From Sphagnum compactum (Eukaryota > Bryophyta > Sphagnopsida > Sphagnales), in contig OZ234504.1 of NCBI GenBank assembly GCA_965153455.1, forward strand, positions 4,836,001 through 4,900,000: a DNA stretch of 64,000 nt, read 5' to 3'. This document shows, piece after piece, positions 35,816-49,639 of this stretch. Both the position numbers and the translations under genes were made by a program. Below the pieces are notes generated by a model. That model had not been told where the DNA came from, ran no database searches, and saw only the letters and a program-made list of their open reading frames with translations. The stretch's first letter is position 1. The number at the start of each line of letters is the position of its first letter.

Positions 35816-38800
35816 GAACACCTCTAAGGACCGTAGAATTTAAGGATATGAAGCTATAAAATTGGAGAAATAGTATCTTGCAAAGGAACTTATAAAGGTG
35901 TTTGCAACAAAGGCGTTTTTGGAAGATGGCAAGCATTGAAAAAAGTTTGTGAATCATTTCTCTTTTCCATTGTACCCTAAACCCTTTGTTGCAACCCTAA
36001 ATTAAAGACAGCTGAGTTCAATTTTTTAAAGCAATTAGGCAACTTTTAACCACCAAAAATAGACTGCTTGCACTGGTTCCTCATTCGCAGAGCAACCCCA
36101 TTTTTGGTTCTTACCCTTTGAATGTTTAGATGCCAACTCATAGGTTTAAGATCCCTCTCAATTATGCATGTAGAGTAGGCATGTACAGTGGGAGATGTTT
36201 CCAAAAAGCAGGGCTGGACTCAGCTATTGTCTTGTCCTAGTCCCCTAGTTTTGGGAATGCTCCCAAACTGGAGCTTTAGCAAATTACATCATTGTGCTTG
36301 TTTTTATATGTGTGACCAGTGGTGTTTCTTATTTTCCGCATTTTCACACTATGATGACACACAAAAAACTTGGAAGTTTCTGATTTTTCTGTGCACCTTT
36401 TGACTAGATTTGCTGATTTTTTGACATGTGTTGTCACTTGAACTTACCTCACAAAACTGAAAAAAAAGCCATGCTGGCCACTGGCTTTGTTGGCCTTACC
36501 TACCACAGCAAGGATATTGTGTTTAGATTCATTATAGAGTATAGTAGCTTAAGGGATTTTCGCCCCTAGGTAATAATAGGTCTATTTTGATATGAGGATT
36601 TTTTAAAGATGATATTTTTTCTTGTGTTGAAACTTGAGATTAGTTCTAGAGTTATAATATCTTAAAGGATTTGGTTTCTTTCAAAGGATTTTTTGAAGAT
36701 TATATTTTTGCATGGTGAAATATTTGAGTTTTCATAATTCTTCTTTTTCATTAAGACACTTTTTAAATGTAAATGGCAAGGCCACAGTGTGACACACCCC
36801 TTGTTAGTTTTGTTGAGAGTGGATCCAGCAGCACGTAACAATTTTGATGACATTTTTTGAACCTCTGTTTCTTTAGCTGGATTCACATGGAGGTGGTAAA
36901 AGGAATAAATTAAGAGAATAAACTATAACACTAGTGCTACCCCATTCGCACAAAAGCTGTAAAAACTGACTTGCCAAATGACATGGCATGGGGGTTGAGA
37001 GGGGGATAGATGTGCTTGGAAATCTTTTTTACCCATGAATGAATATCTTCAAATTTTTTAGATTTGGGATCAAGTTAAGGTGAAGAAGGAGGTTAGTTTG
37101 ACCCCCTTGATTTCAAAGGGTTAAAAATACCCCCTCTAAATGTTCACAAGCGCTTCTAATGTTGTTCTTGGCAACATACTTTCTTCCATGTGAACCCAGA
37201 ATGGCAAGCAGAAACAAAAAAAAATCTCAACCTAAATTCTTAAGTTTCTTCAACCTACCCAAATTTTTTGCATAGTTTGGACAACCCCTCAATGTGAACA
37301 GTTCAAGATAGGGTTAACTTAACCCCATCATATTATTTCATTTATCTCCTTCGTGTGAACAGCACAGGGGTTAGTTACTCATATTTTAACCCCCAAATCA
37401 AGAGAGGGTTTGTTGGAATAAAAGTATCCCTACTAACCCTTGGTGTGCATCCAGCTTTCAAGTTATTTACAATGACCTTTTTGGAATTGTGGAGTCTAGC
37501 CCTAGTATTTCTTAAAATCTTCAAATCACTAACAAGAAATTGCAACACTTTTGAACCCATTTTGAGCCTAATGTCTTTAATAATTAAAACATGATAAGTT
37601 AATGTTTTAATAATCCACCTCCACATTTTATAGTTTGTGTTTTTCTTGCCTTGACACATTGCTGGATGGCCAGTTTTGGGACAATTGCCACTAATTTTGC
37701 ATCCGTTCATATGGCCCATGCCAAACGTTGTCATAACAATTCAAATGCTTTATAGGTGTCTATTGCTTGGAAAAATTATCCCAACTAAGGGTAGAAAGGA
37801 TGGTGAGCCAACATTTAAGAGCTAAATCTCCTAGAGTTTAGTAATCGTGCATTTTTTGCAATAGGTCTTCCAAGAGTTTAGATGCCCCTTCAACCATAGC
37901 ACTACTAGACCTTTTATCGCACTTGATTCTAAGCTCAAATGAGATAGTTACAACCCCCCAAAGTGAAGGTGGTCTTGTTGTTTGAAAAAGTTGGATAGAA
38001 CACATTAAATTTTTATCTTCATGCATTTTATTGTCTATGAACAAACATTTGAAATCTTATATCAAGACATTTGTCCTCCTATAAACATGAAATTAATAAT
38101 TTTATTAAATGTAAACTCTTATTATTATTATTATTATTCAGAATTTTTTTAAAACTTGTAATAAGCCCAAATATTTGCAATAATAGCCACACAGTCACAG
38201 GGGTGTTTACGATATTGAATTAGGGATCTTTTGAACAATAACCTAATACCCTAAGATCAACGACCCCGATGACATCACTTGGGTAATCTATAATTCTCTC
38301 CCTAGATCTAAGAAAAGAACATTACGACATTATCATCGTAGTTTTTTCCTTAAATCTAAGAGAATGTTGTAATGTTGCCGCTGCAATTCTTTCCAAAGTC
38401 CAAACCATTCCTTGCCTCTTTCTCTCCCCTCTTTCTCCCTCAAGTATGTTTCAAGTTTTCTTTCTCTATCATTCTTTCTCTTTTTGTCTCTATTCCCTCT
38501 ATAATGTTTGTGTCTCCTTTAAGAAGCCAACTCTTTGAATCTATGTGTGTCCAGGTCCAAGGAGTGTCATAACACTCTTTTTCTAAATTTGTGTGTGTCC
38601 AAGTCTAGGAAACCCAAGATGCTTCATATTTTTGAGTCTTTCTCTATGACCCTCTTAGATGCCATTGCTTACACTTCGTGTGCCTTTTCAGGAAGATGAC
38701 ATCAACACCATCGCCTATGTTGTATGCACCTCTCTAGGAAGATGATGTTTACCATCACCTATGCTTTGTGCGCCTCTATTTTGTGCACCTTTCCAAAAAG

Positions 38801-40009
38801 ACAATGTTAATACCACCATCGCCAACATTCCTTCATTGATTCTTTATGTGTGTCTATGCATCATCTCTTGTCTATGCCTATCTATGAATGCCTAGGATGC
38901 CATTGCCAAGACCTATAGATGTTCCCTTGTTGACGTTCCTTCACTAACGGTCCCCATCCCCAATGCTCCGTCGCCACAAACTAACAATCCTTCAAGCAAG
39001 TTCCTTGGCCAAGTTGCCTTCACAGCAAATTGAATGTTTGTGTGCAATATGTGTTCAAGATGCCATCGCTAAAACCTCTTTGCTAAGGCCGTTTCTGTTG
39101 ACACAAATAAGAGGCCATCATTGTTGACGTAGATTGAAGGCCATCGCACTAATGTAGACATCACCATCTACCATTTTTTCCTCTCATTTGCCATTTGTGT
39201 TTGCCATGTTTGGGTCTGCCACCCTATTTGAAACTACCATGTTTATGTTTGCCATTGTTTCATCTCATTTCATCTCATCTCTATGTTTGTGTTTTCTACA
39301 AGAGACTAATGCCACATGGCCATGACAATGGCCAAGTTTCCCCCATGCCACATATTTTTCTTCTTTGAAAGTGAGTAACTACTTCTTTGTTGCCATCGCT
39401 ACTCATTCTCTCTCCCTTATTCCCTAGCTTTATGTTACTCCCTGTACCTCACTCCTTGTCTTCACCTTACCCCCTTATCTTGACCTTACTCCTTGTCTTT
39501 ATTTCACCATGTCTTTACTTTACCCCCCTGTCTTTACCATACTCCATGTATTCCCCTTATTCTCTTACCTATGTGCCCTCTATTCTTTAAATCTCTCCTC
39601 TCTGATTGGCCATAAGAACCCATGACAAACCCTCCTTCATTTACAATACTTGAATGGAAGGTTGTAATTTTGTTGGGACATGCTTAACAAGCTAGATTTT
39701 TTCCCTTCTTTGTTGTCTAGCATTTCTCTATCATGTAGAGGTGATTTTGAAGCCAAACCCCATGTAGCTTAGAGGATGAGTTCAATACCCTGCTTCGAAG
39801 TTATTGTGAAATCTTTCACCAACAGCCCTAATAGAAGTTATAGACCATGTTTCATTAAATTTAACTTTATCCTTTTTTTCAATTTTCTTTTAAATTATTT
39901 GTTTAACTTGGGTGAATTGTGTACCTTTAGCCCTTCTAGACCTTTTCTTTTCCCTTTTTTTATTTTTTCTAGTCCCTTAATTTATCTACAATTTTTTTGT
40001 CCATAGCTT
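35816..40009. other. Intergenic DNA, no supportable gene
   Basis: 37000-37450 contains many GGGGTT/AACCCC words and GTGTGAACAG copies that suggest a decayed MITE, but no matching ends could be paired. A (TTA)n microsatellite lies at 38119-38138. 38370-39600 is pyrimidine-rich with imperfect repeats of about 70 bp around CACCATCGCC and GGAAGATGA. The short open frames found here lack family motifs. Confidence 0.45.
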
Positions 40010-41650
40010 TTTATTTTAGAATAGCCAGATATTGGTTTGATGTTACCACATGTGAATTGGAATAATCATCGCCTTGTCTTCTCTTGGTTAGTAATGTAGG
40101 TAGTGAAACAAGTGAGCCAATCCAACTTCTTCACTCTGATTTGAACCAATTAAGTTTTCTAATTCTATAATAACATTATCCAAGTCCACCACCAACTAAT
40201 CTTCTTCATGGTTGTTTACTAATGTGCAGGACTATTTGGCATTTCAACATAGTAATGTGGCATGGGTGAAGGGGGGCAATCAAGAGTAGTTGGAAGCTTT
40301 ATTTAAAAGGTCCTTACAATGTTCAACAACTCTATGGCAACTTCAGCCTCACTATTGCTAGACTCATCTGTTGCATCTAAATGGTATGGAAATTCATGTC
40401 TTCCTTTTCTACTACAGTGAATACATCACCTGGACCAAATTTTCCAACCATGGCTATAGATTTAGTGGCTAGATTCCAACAACCCTAAACCCTAATTTTA
40501 TGTTTTTTTTTTTCAAGGATTGTTGCAAGCCTTTATCCACCCATGTTGCTGGCGTAGCTTTGTCTGGTTCAAGATAGTTGTTTTTCGCCATGGCAGAACC
40601 TCTCACTTTTCAAAAAGTTGTTTTGAATGGTTTAAAGCAAGTGACATCCAATATCTACAATGCATGTGAAGTATGAATAGGTAATGTGACCATGTCTAAC
40701 TTAACATTTGCTACTTGTTCCAATGCTCATATGTAACGTGAAAACCATGCCCATCTAGAATCAAAAGATGTTGATTCTTTTGATAAACGCCCCCTAGAAT
40801 AGATTTGTAGAAAAATGCCAACCATTGCTTGAAAAGGTAAGCTATCATCCAAGCCTTTTTCTACATTGCCATGCATGTTCCTGGTCTATAATCTCAAATG
40901 TAATCTTCTCACATCCTTTATTTGTGTTGTGTGTATAGGTTTTTCAAGTTGGAACAAAAGGTATGGCATGTTTCCCTAGTAAGTTTTTTTGCCCAAGAAA
41001 CCTTTGGTCCTTTTACAAGTCAAATATAATCTTTGGATGACGATTTTTAAACTAGTATCACCAACTTACTCTTGCAACATCGTTTTGAAATGGGGTAGTT
41101 CCAGTTTGTGTGACTTCAAAACCTTCAGCTTCAACTATTGTAAGGTGATAGATAATCCAACAATCTGCATGTTCAAAACCAAAGTGACAATTGCTACATC
41201 TTCCTATTCTTTTAGTACGCCTTGGGGTCCCATTTTGAGATGATGTGAAAGTGAGGTAAGTGGAATCTTCCAATACCTAGTTGCCTTTTGCAAAGAATGT
41301 GTCCCTTCTCCACTATGTCCATGGCATCTTTTAGATGTTAATATATCCATTTGGCCCACTTAGTTGCATTAAGTACTCTGTTAGTTCTAACTAACCTTTG
41401 TATTTCTATTATGGGAAGATGGCATTGTTGTTATGTTGGTGTTTGAGCTGGTTGTGACTGTGGAATCTTTTGCATTGTTGGGGTGACTAGGGTGATAGGT
41501 TGTGAAGGTTGAAACTCTTGTGCTGCACAAGTGGTACTTGAAATGGCATTTCGTCATTTTTGTGACACATTCAAATGTGTTGCAATGCAATTTGTTAATG
41601 GTGCACCCCTAGCACATTGTGATGATCGTTAGAGGGCCCAATCGTGCATT
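40010..41650 (-). pseudogene. Pogo-like transposase relic (psq HTH plus DDE_1-type)
   Basis: Minus-strand blocks appear in order across changing frames. An N-terminal lead (about 41640-41420) comes first. A psq/CENP-B-like helix-turn-helix (DAMDIVEKG, then WKIPLTSLSHHL, about 41260-41340) follows. GVLKE-EDVAIVTLVLNMQ, VGLSITLQ and VTQTGTTPFQND (about 41070-41220) match the second DNA-binding region, and FKNRHPK follows. The catalytic block HLLILDGHGFHVT (about 40730-40770), LDMVTLPIHTSHAL, and LDVTCFKPFKTTF...NYLEPDKATPATWVDKGL (about 40530-40660) come next, with an acidic tail to about 40020. Many stops and frameshifts are present, and the first catalytic Asp region is not readable. This belongs to the Tc1/mariner superfamily. 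A MITE with pogo-type ends lies 11 kb away. Confidence 0.8.
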
Positions 41651-43389
41651 GGTGCACTCATCTTAGCCCTACTCCTCATGGTCCTAATCTCCAAGCATTC
41701 GAAGGTGTCCATTCAAATCCTATTAGAGGTATAAATCTATGTTTTCTATATGAAGACCAAGAAATCAAAAAATGTGTTAAATTTGGATAGTGTTCAAGTG
41801 CATAAGTTTCTAGTTCTTCACTTGAAACAAAAAGTTCATAAAATTCAGCAAAGTTGGCCTAATATAATGTGACGTCGATTGTGGATGTGTAGGCAGTCGA
41901 AATGTATTTCAAGGTGTGATGTGAAAGAAGAAAAGGAAATCTACAACCGGTGTTATTTACAGAGTGGGATGCTTGCTTTAGGAATGTTGATTGTTGAATC
42001 CAACAATAGTAGAGGTAGTTTGAGTACTTGATATTGTACTCTTGTACTAACTTTGATCTACCTTTTTTGCACTATTTTTATTCCTTCAAGCTCTTCTATC
42101 TCCTCCTTGACTACAAATGCAATAGGAACTTTTTTTACTTTCTCCTTAATCTCAAATTTAATAAGGACTTCTTTCTTCACATCCTTTGCATTAGGGTCGA
42201 CTTTTACTGCCTTCTTGATCTTGATTGTAACTAAATTGTTGTACAATCCCTTATTTATCCTAAACTACAATTTTTTTTTAAAATGTTGAAACTTTTGCAA
42301 CAAACTTTCACCTTAATGTGACATGCTTCCTCTAGAACTATAAAGTTTTACAATTGTATTGCAATGCAAAGCTATGTGATATCTACCCTTACTTGTTGCT
42401 TCATGACTTTTGGTGGGAAAATGCCATATATGAATTTTGGTGGGAAAGTCTTTAATGGATTTAATTGGTTCTTGATCCAATGGTATCCAAAATTGTCCTC
42501 ACTATTTTAATGGAGTTGTTTATTGCGTGTAATTTATTTTAGCACATGTTAATTTTTTAATTTGTATGTTACGTCTTTTGTTTTCTGTTCACCCAAGGAA
42601 ACATTTCCAAACATTTGGTTTTTTGTTAGTGCATGAAGTTTTAAATTAACAATCATATCATTGTTTATTAATATTGCCCTGAACCTCTATCACCAAACAA
42701 AAAATTACACAAAAGTGAAAAAAAATGTAGGTGCTCCAAAATGCTCCTTGTTTTAAATTGAACATTTTAACCTTTATTCCCGAACATCAAATATCCAAAG
42801 GCGTTCTACATTTTATAAATTTAAAAACACAAGATTTATGGCTAAATTTTCAACCATGGGTGTTCATTTGAACAATAATCAACATAAGCAAAAACTAATG
42901 CAAGTGTTGTAACCCACTAACATGTGTTCACTCATTGGCTTTCAGTCGATGATGGGGCATTTTACTTTGTGCAAAAAGTTCCAAATTATGACATTTTCAT
43001 CTTTCTTTTAATTTATATTTACCATTTATATTGGATATTCCACAAAACCAACTAAATCACAAAATTCATCTCAATAATTTATCAACCTTTTGTTAACTAT
43101 ATCAAGTTGAAACCTAAATAAAAATTTGTGGAAACACAATATGATTAGTTCATGGAATTGCACTAATGTGGAAGTTACAAATGTTTGGAGCCTTGGTTGG
43201 AAAGGCAAACAAGCACCAAATTGGGCCCTCATGACACCATTAAAAAGGTTTTGAAGCTTAGATGTTTAAAGTGCCTTCGCATTGTTCATTTAGATCTGAT
43301 TTGCATGAATTATGATCAAAAGAAAGGGAGGGAATCAAATTGGAAATTTGACTCTCGACCACAAATCCTTTGAAAGTAGGGGTCAAATG
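41651..43389. other. AT-rich intergenic DNA
   Basis: No gene is supported. The minus-strand open stretch at 42058-42246 encodes a Lys/Glu/Val-rich string (KKAVKVDPNAKDVKKEV) without a recognised domain. It could be a further upstream part of the pogo-like element, but nothing ties it to it. Confidence 0.35.
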
Positions 43390-43700
43390 AGGTTCAATTG
43401 GGGCATGCTATACACCATTGGAAATATTTTTTTGAGGGTTAGAAGATGTTGCCCTCTTATTCTAAAAAAAACTTGATGTGAAAAAAATATGAGTGTCCAA
43501 AGTTTTGGGACAACAAGAGTCCCAATTTTGGGACTCCCATTTGGGAGTCCCGAGGAAAAGTGATGTTTGGATGTAGTCCCCGTGGAGAGGCACAAAATAT
43601 ATTATAGGGAGGGGAGTGATGCCTCCTCGCAAAAGTTACGGGCCATGTAAAGCTTGTGCTTAAAGTTGTCCTTATTAAGTCTATCACACCACTTCCATTC
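43390..43700 (-). repeat. Dispersed retroelement-like repeat, copy B
   Basis: The reverse complement aligns with 20880-21200. The core palindrome GGGACTCCCATTTGGGAGTC lies at about 43532-43551. The TATATTATAGGGAGGGGAGTG block and the inverse CCATTGGAAA..TTTGAGGG block are also shared. Same family as copy A; likely an LTR fragment. Confidence 0.6.
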
Positions 43701-44932
43701 AACTTGCACTAACCGCCCTCTTTTCTTGGTTGTGTAGGTTGACCTCATCTTGAACTCTCACTTGTGAGTTCGTTCTAGTCTCATCTCAGAGCTCTAGCAT
43801 GCCCTCCTACCCCCAAAGTGTTACAAATTAGGGAGCATGCCCTAACTCTCTTCTTATTCCAATGTTTCACTTTGGGACCCACCTTTGGGTCTTTTAAGGA
43901 GTTCAGGGGTGCATCAACATTTGTACATTAATGGAAGGCTTTATTGACTTTGTAGAAGGGATAACACATCCTATTAGATTTAGTGGAATATAACTATTAC
44001 ATTATTAACATAACACGCATCAACCCAAAATATGAATGGTGTTGTCACAAATGATCCATTATTTTCATCATTCATGAAACACTTATAATGTAAACACACC
44101 CATCATTGACACAGGCTAATAATTGAACATGTATTCATATATTTTTCATTTCTTGTGTTTTGTAATGATTTTCATGACTATGAGTGCACTAGGTGGAGGT
44201 TTGCAATAATTTTTTGAACTTCAAAGGCAATTGAATGACAAAAGAAAAGTAACAAAAGAATATGCATGTCCAAAGAATAAAAGTTTGAAAAAAATTCATT
44301 AAACCCCCACTATATTCAAAGATCATATTTTTCTTTTTTCTTCTCCATTTTGAGTGTTCTAAAAAAGATACGATTGCACCAACTTGAAGTTTACAAATCC
44401 CCTTTGAACTTCAAAAGCAACCAAATTGTGTTCCAAGATCTTAAGCTTCAAATGGTTACCTTATATCTATTTATCCATAGATATTGGATTGTATACAATA
44501 CCTTCAAATTTTCCAACATTGTTCTTAATCATGATTCAATCGTTTTAGTATTTTTCACTACATCAATCTCTAGTAATTTAATGTTTACATTTTTACAATC
44601 ACATCTTGTTTTGTTTGTTTTGAAAAAAAAATTGTATTTAAACTATTCATGATAGATGGAATGTTAGTGGTCTTCATGAATGTTACAATTGGTCCAAAGA
44701 CACTTTGGTGGAATGGTGGCAAGTTTCTTGACAAGAAAGTAGGCAACATGAAATAAACACTAAATATAAATGTAATATCTAGGATAATCATTACATATAT
44801 TCATAAATATAATCAAATTATCCCCATAGACATTTTTTTCTTCCATATAGATGTAACCAATTGTTAAACATCTAGTAATTAATGTGAAAAAAAAGTTGTT
44901 GAGGTTCGTATTTTAAAACTTTAAGGAAAAAA
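43701..44932. other. Intergenic DNA
   Basis: No gene is seen. 43760-43920 is GC-richer, with inverted words (GAGCTCTAGCATGCCCTCC / GGGAGCATGCCCTAACTC), and may continue the neighbouring retroelement fragment. Confidence 0.35.
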
Positions 44933-45239
44933 CACTACTAGGAAATGCGTCCTAGTTCACTATGGGTTTCACTAGATTTTTGAGTGAATTTGGATAATTT
45001 CACTAGGTGAAATTGTTTAACCCCCTAGTGAACGGGGACCAGTTGCTACGGACAATGACTTGTTTCACTAATAACTAGTGAAATAAGGTTATTCTCAAGT
45101 GAAATACAACTTTACCAAACCATTCACTTGCTAGTTAATTAACTAACAACTAGGTAGGTAGGCCACGTAATCAACCTAGGCACCTAACCTAGGAATTCGA
45201 TAGGAGAATATTCGGTCAACATACCATGTTGACCACACA

Positions 45240-45310
45240 CAACACCACCCATGAGGTTTGATCCCTTGACCTTTGGAATGGGGGCAAACACCTTTACCAT
45301 CAAACCACCC
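45240..45310 (-). mobile_element. tRNA-like (possible SINE) segment inside the CACTA-type element
   Basis: On the minus strand the segment reads TTTGATGGTAAAGGTGTTTG (A-box-like), then about 20 nt, then GGGATCAAACC (B-box-like). This spacing and wording are typical of tRNA-derived SINE heads. The rest of a SINE body was not delimited. Confidence 0.4.
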
Positions 45311-45429
45311 CACTTGTTGTGATAATATGTTACATTACATTTTATTTATCAAATACTTCATTTTGAACATTACAAAAATATAAACTTTGAAAATTAGCAA
45401 TCCTAAGCAATTATAATATATGGTATTGG

Positions 45430-46560
45430 TTGTTTTTTTATTAGTACTATTGGTGGTTATTAATGGCTATTGGTACCTATTCTATTTGTGGCTATTAATG
45501 TTTTTTAGTGGTTATTCTATTAATAGTTATTGGTGGTTATTCTATTAATGGCCATTAGTAGTTATTCTATTGGTGGCTATTCTATTAATGGCTACTAGTG
45601 GCTATTCTATTAATAACTATTCGTGATTAATGTATTAATGGCTATTGGTGGTTATTATATTAATGGCTATTGGTTGCTATTTTATTAATGGCTATTCGTG
45701 ATTAATTTATTGATGAATATTGGTGCTTATTCTATTAATGGTTATTGGTGGCTAATATATTAATGGATATTTATGATTAATCTATTAATGGCTATTGGTG
45801 GCTAATATATTAATGGCTATTGGTGGCTATTATATTAATGGCTACTGGTGGTTATTCTATTAATGGCTATTGGTGGCTAATATATTAATGGCTACTGGTG
45901 GTTATTCTATTAATGGCTATTGGTGGCTATTCTATTAATAGCTATTTGTGATTAATGTATTAATGGCTATTTTAATGTATTAATGGCTATTGTGGTTATT
46001 TTATTATTGGATATTCGTGATTAATCTATTAATGGCTATTGGTGGCTATTTTATTAATGGCTATTCATGATTAATCTATTAATGGATATTGGTGGCTATT
46101 CTATTAATGGCTATTGGTTGTTAATCTATTAATGGTTATTTGTGATTAATCTATTAATGGCTATTCGTGATTAATCTATTAATGGCTATTGGTGGCTATT
46201 TTATTAATGGCTATTCACGATTAATCTCTTAATGGATATTGGTGGCTATTCTATTAATGGCTATTGGTTGCTAATCTATTAATGGTTATTTGTGATTAAT
46301 CTATTAATGGCTATTTGTGATTAATCTATTAATGGCTATTGGTGGTTATTCTATTAATGGCTATTGGTGGCTATTCTATTAATGGTTATTCGTGATTAAT
46401 CTATTAATGGCTATTGGTGGATATTTTATTAATGGCTATTGGTGGCTTTTCTATTAATGGCTATTAGTGGCTATTTTATTAATGGCTATTTTATTAATGG
46501 CTATTTTATTAATGGCTATTGGTGGTTATTTTATTGGTGGTTACTAACGGCTATTTTATT
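45430..46560. repeat. 25-bp minisatellite, about 45 copies
   Basis: The unit is approximately TTAATGGCTATTGGTGGC plus TATTCTA. TAATGG starts near 45861, 45886, 45911 and 45936 give a strict 25-bp period. Each unit is built of two related half-units (GGCTATT-TTAAT / GGTGGCTATT). Variants carry GTGATTAATC or GGCTAATAT. The period is not a multiple of three, and no long open frame crosses it, so it is non-coding. Confidence 0.95.
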
Positions 46561-47323
46561 ATGGTTATTAATGGTTATTGTATTATAAGTTATTGTTGGT
46601 TATTATATGTTATATTACAACTATTGGTGATTATTGTATTATAAATTATTGTTTGATATTCTACGTTATAATATCATAGGCTATTGGTAGTTATTATATT
46701 GTAGGGTATTTAAAATTATTTTTCATAGGTTATTATTTTCTATTTTAAGTTATTTTTACCTTAGGCCATTATATTCTGTTTTAGATTATTTTAAAGTTAT
46801 TATGCTTAGGATAAAATCATTTATAATAACATTAAGTAGAATGACCTTGAATAATTTAAAGTATAACTTGAAATAACATACATTAATTTAAAATAAATAA
46901 CCTAAGGTATAACCTAAAGTTAGTTGAATAATTTAATTTTAAATAATTTAAAAACTTATAATAAACTAGTTAAGATACTTTAAGGTAAAATAACATATAA
47001 TAATTTAGGGTACAATAATTTATAATAGCCTATAATAACATAAAATATAAGTTAGAATAACTAAAGTAGCTTAAAATAATACAGGGTATATCATAAAGTA
47101 ACATAGATAGAATATTTTAAAAAACATAGAAATGAACCTATTTGCTATAGTAAATTGTAATAATGAATTATATTAACTAGAAATGAAACATGATGTCTAC
47201 ATAGTGATATATAATGAAATAACTTTCACTAGGTGAAATCAGTAAAATGCAATGAAGTTATTTCACTTTTAAGGTCCCATAGTGATTTAAGCTAGTAAAC
47301 TATACCCCACTTTGGTAGTAGTG

Positions 47324-49440
47324 AAAACAACTTGTCATAAATCATAACATCATATGTAAAAGGTTTGCCAAGTTGGAATGGAATGTAGGATGGTCAACCC
47401 CCCTTATGAACTTTGTGGATGTTAGTGTTTTTTTTAAAAACCCTTGCAAATTTTGTAGGTGTTAGTGGTGCAACTTGCACAACATTGATGGGGTTCTATC
47501 ACTGGCTTGACTAATGTGAATTTGCAAATTTTAGTTAAAATAAATATGAACATTGTTGTATTTGTAAATGAATGAAAATAAGTTACTCATAATAATGTGA
47601 CCTTTTTCTCAAAAGGTTGGGGGTTTAAAGCCAACAAGGAGTGGAAGTACATGCAAAACAAATTTCTTTGTCCTTCATTTGTCAAGATAAGTGTTGATCA
47701 TAGAGTCCATGAACTAAGCAATGCGCATTGACACTTGCAAAATTCATAAAGGTGTTTAACATCCTTGGTGAATGGAACCCTTCACTTGAAAATGCACCCA
47801 AGTTCCAACTTAGCTTGTTCTTACACAAAGTTTTCTTATGTCTCTCATCCCAAAGGCCAAAATGATCGACAAAAAAATGGAACACATCCCAAAACCAATA
47901 ATTTAAAATTTAGATATGTCCACATAAACAATAGAAAAATTATGACAAGCCCAAAAACCCATATTAGTTTTTATCATCTCTAATTGACAAGAATCAATAC
48001 CCATTAATATAATACCATGCCTCTAAAGTTCATTTGACATCACACCTCGAAATAAGCTCTCAGAAATGGTGCCAAATTGCCATTAGATTCAATAAGAGAC
48101 GTGTTTTTTCCTAGGGTTCATCTTTCATTTACTCAAACCATGAACAACACAAGAGTTGCAATGCTCAAGACCTTGGATAGGTAAAAGTTAAGGCGCACAA
48201 AAATAGTGAAATGCATGATTTACAAAATGCATAATATTTTACCTTCATAACTTTTGGGGACTCTAACTACTATGAATCTTTAGCTATTACAATACTTGTG
48301 ATAAGAATTTTAAAATATCACTATTTTCAGAACTAGGTTGGCAATAACCATGGACACAAAAACAAAAGGGGGAAGCACCAATCATACTTTCCTAAACCCA
48401 TTAACAACAATAGAAATGGACTTCCAAGTGCAAAGTTGTATGTGCATAGTTGGTGGGTTTGTGCATAAGGTATTTCAATTATTGTTTTGTATTTTAAATT
48501 ACAATTTTTTTATACATGTGTCTTGCATAGATGTTGTGTTTACTTCAATCCCTTGTTGCCAAGTGTAGGATTGATGTTCAACATTCAATATTGCTATCAT
48601 GTTTCATTATGTTGGAATAGGTCCTATTTGATAACCAATTACTAAAATAGTTTTAAGCCATTTAAATCTGGAGAAAAAATAAATTGTTAATGCAAATAAC
48701 ATTACCAAAAAAACATGATAAATGTCAAGTAATTGTGTACCAATTGCTATATATTTGATTAAAATGTATAATGTTTTGCAAACATGTCCTTACAAATTTT
48801 TACACATCCCAAAATTGAAAATTTTCAAACAAGCACATCCTACAAATTCAATTTTTTTGGGCACACATCAAAAAATAGAAGTAGGTGCTTGGGTAAAAAC
48901 AACATGAGTTCCAACCTTCTAAACAAGGGGAAAATAAATGAGTTATGAGTATGGCAAAAGGTGGCGGTCCCACATCCAAATGATGCAAGGGTGAAAGGAT
49001 TGAAAATCTGCTTTTTAACAGTTATATAGTAATGATATGAGATTTCTCATTCTTATGATTGCTAATCTGGGCAACCATTCACTAGAGAGAAGATTGAACT
49101 TGAAACAAAAAAGAAAACATCCACTCAAATTGTCATTAAGAAACCACATCCTCTCCATATTTGGTGAAGTCATGTTGTGCATGTGGGAAGCTTTGAAGAA
49201 AGGTAAGATACATTAACGGGTGCTTTAGTTTGAAGCTAGATTGTGATGATGAACTCCAATAAAGCCATTAAAACAAGGACGAACTAAACTAGAAGGGTTT
49301 TTAGTAAACTTGATATTCTTCAGCTGAATGTAATTTGTTGATGAAATAACAATGAGAAAACAGCAAAATCTGGGTTGTCCCTTTGTGCCTTTATGAATTC
49401 ATGAAAGAGTTTTACTACATGAGACGCCTTCTTTGAGGGG
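47324..49440. other. Intergenic DNA
   Basis: No gene is seen. Near 47598-47640 the words AAAAGGTTGGGGGTTTAAAGCC resemble a B-box, but no A-box or body was identified. Short open frames have no motifs. Confidence 0.4.
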
Positions 49441-49639
49441 CGCTTAACACCCCCCCCTAACGAGCTCTGTCCGGCGCTGGTTTCGCCTGTCTTTTTGCAC
49501 ACCTTGCACACCTTTTCCGGCCTTGCCCAGTTCTATAAGAAACCATGCAACCCGGTTTTCAACGTTATTCAGTTCTTCAAAAGAGAAGTGGAATATTTTG
49601 TTGTTCTTCAGTGAAGATATTCTAAGCCAATGTTTGGCA

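Larger units (their letters stand above)
44933..47323. mobile_element. 2.39-kb non-autonomous CACTA-type element carrying a minisatellite
   Basis: The left end is CACTACTAGGAAATG and the right end is TTTGGTAGTAGTG, with AAA on both flanks (3-bp duplication). Subterminal regions carry repeated TTCACTAG/CTAGTGAA words on both sides, such as TTTCACTAGGTGAAAT near 44998 and again near 47226. The motif CTAGTGAACGGGGACCAG is the inverse of the subterminal motif in the 154-bp element at 14787-14940. No transposase frame is present. The interior is a large 25-bp minisatellite followed by AT-rich sequence. CACTA elements typically have such subterminal transposase-binding repeats. Confidence 0.85.

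Noticed and set aside
37000-37450. MITE with GGGTTA/TAACCC ends
   Set aside because: Many similar words, but no pair of matching termini with a target duplication could be set.
45430-46560. CRISPR-like array
   Set aside because: The repeats are contiguous 25-bp units without unique spacers, in plant-type DNA inside a transposon.
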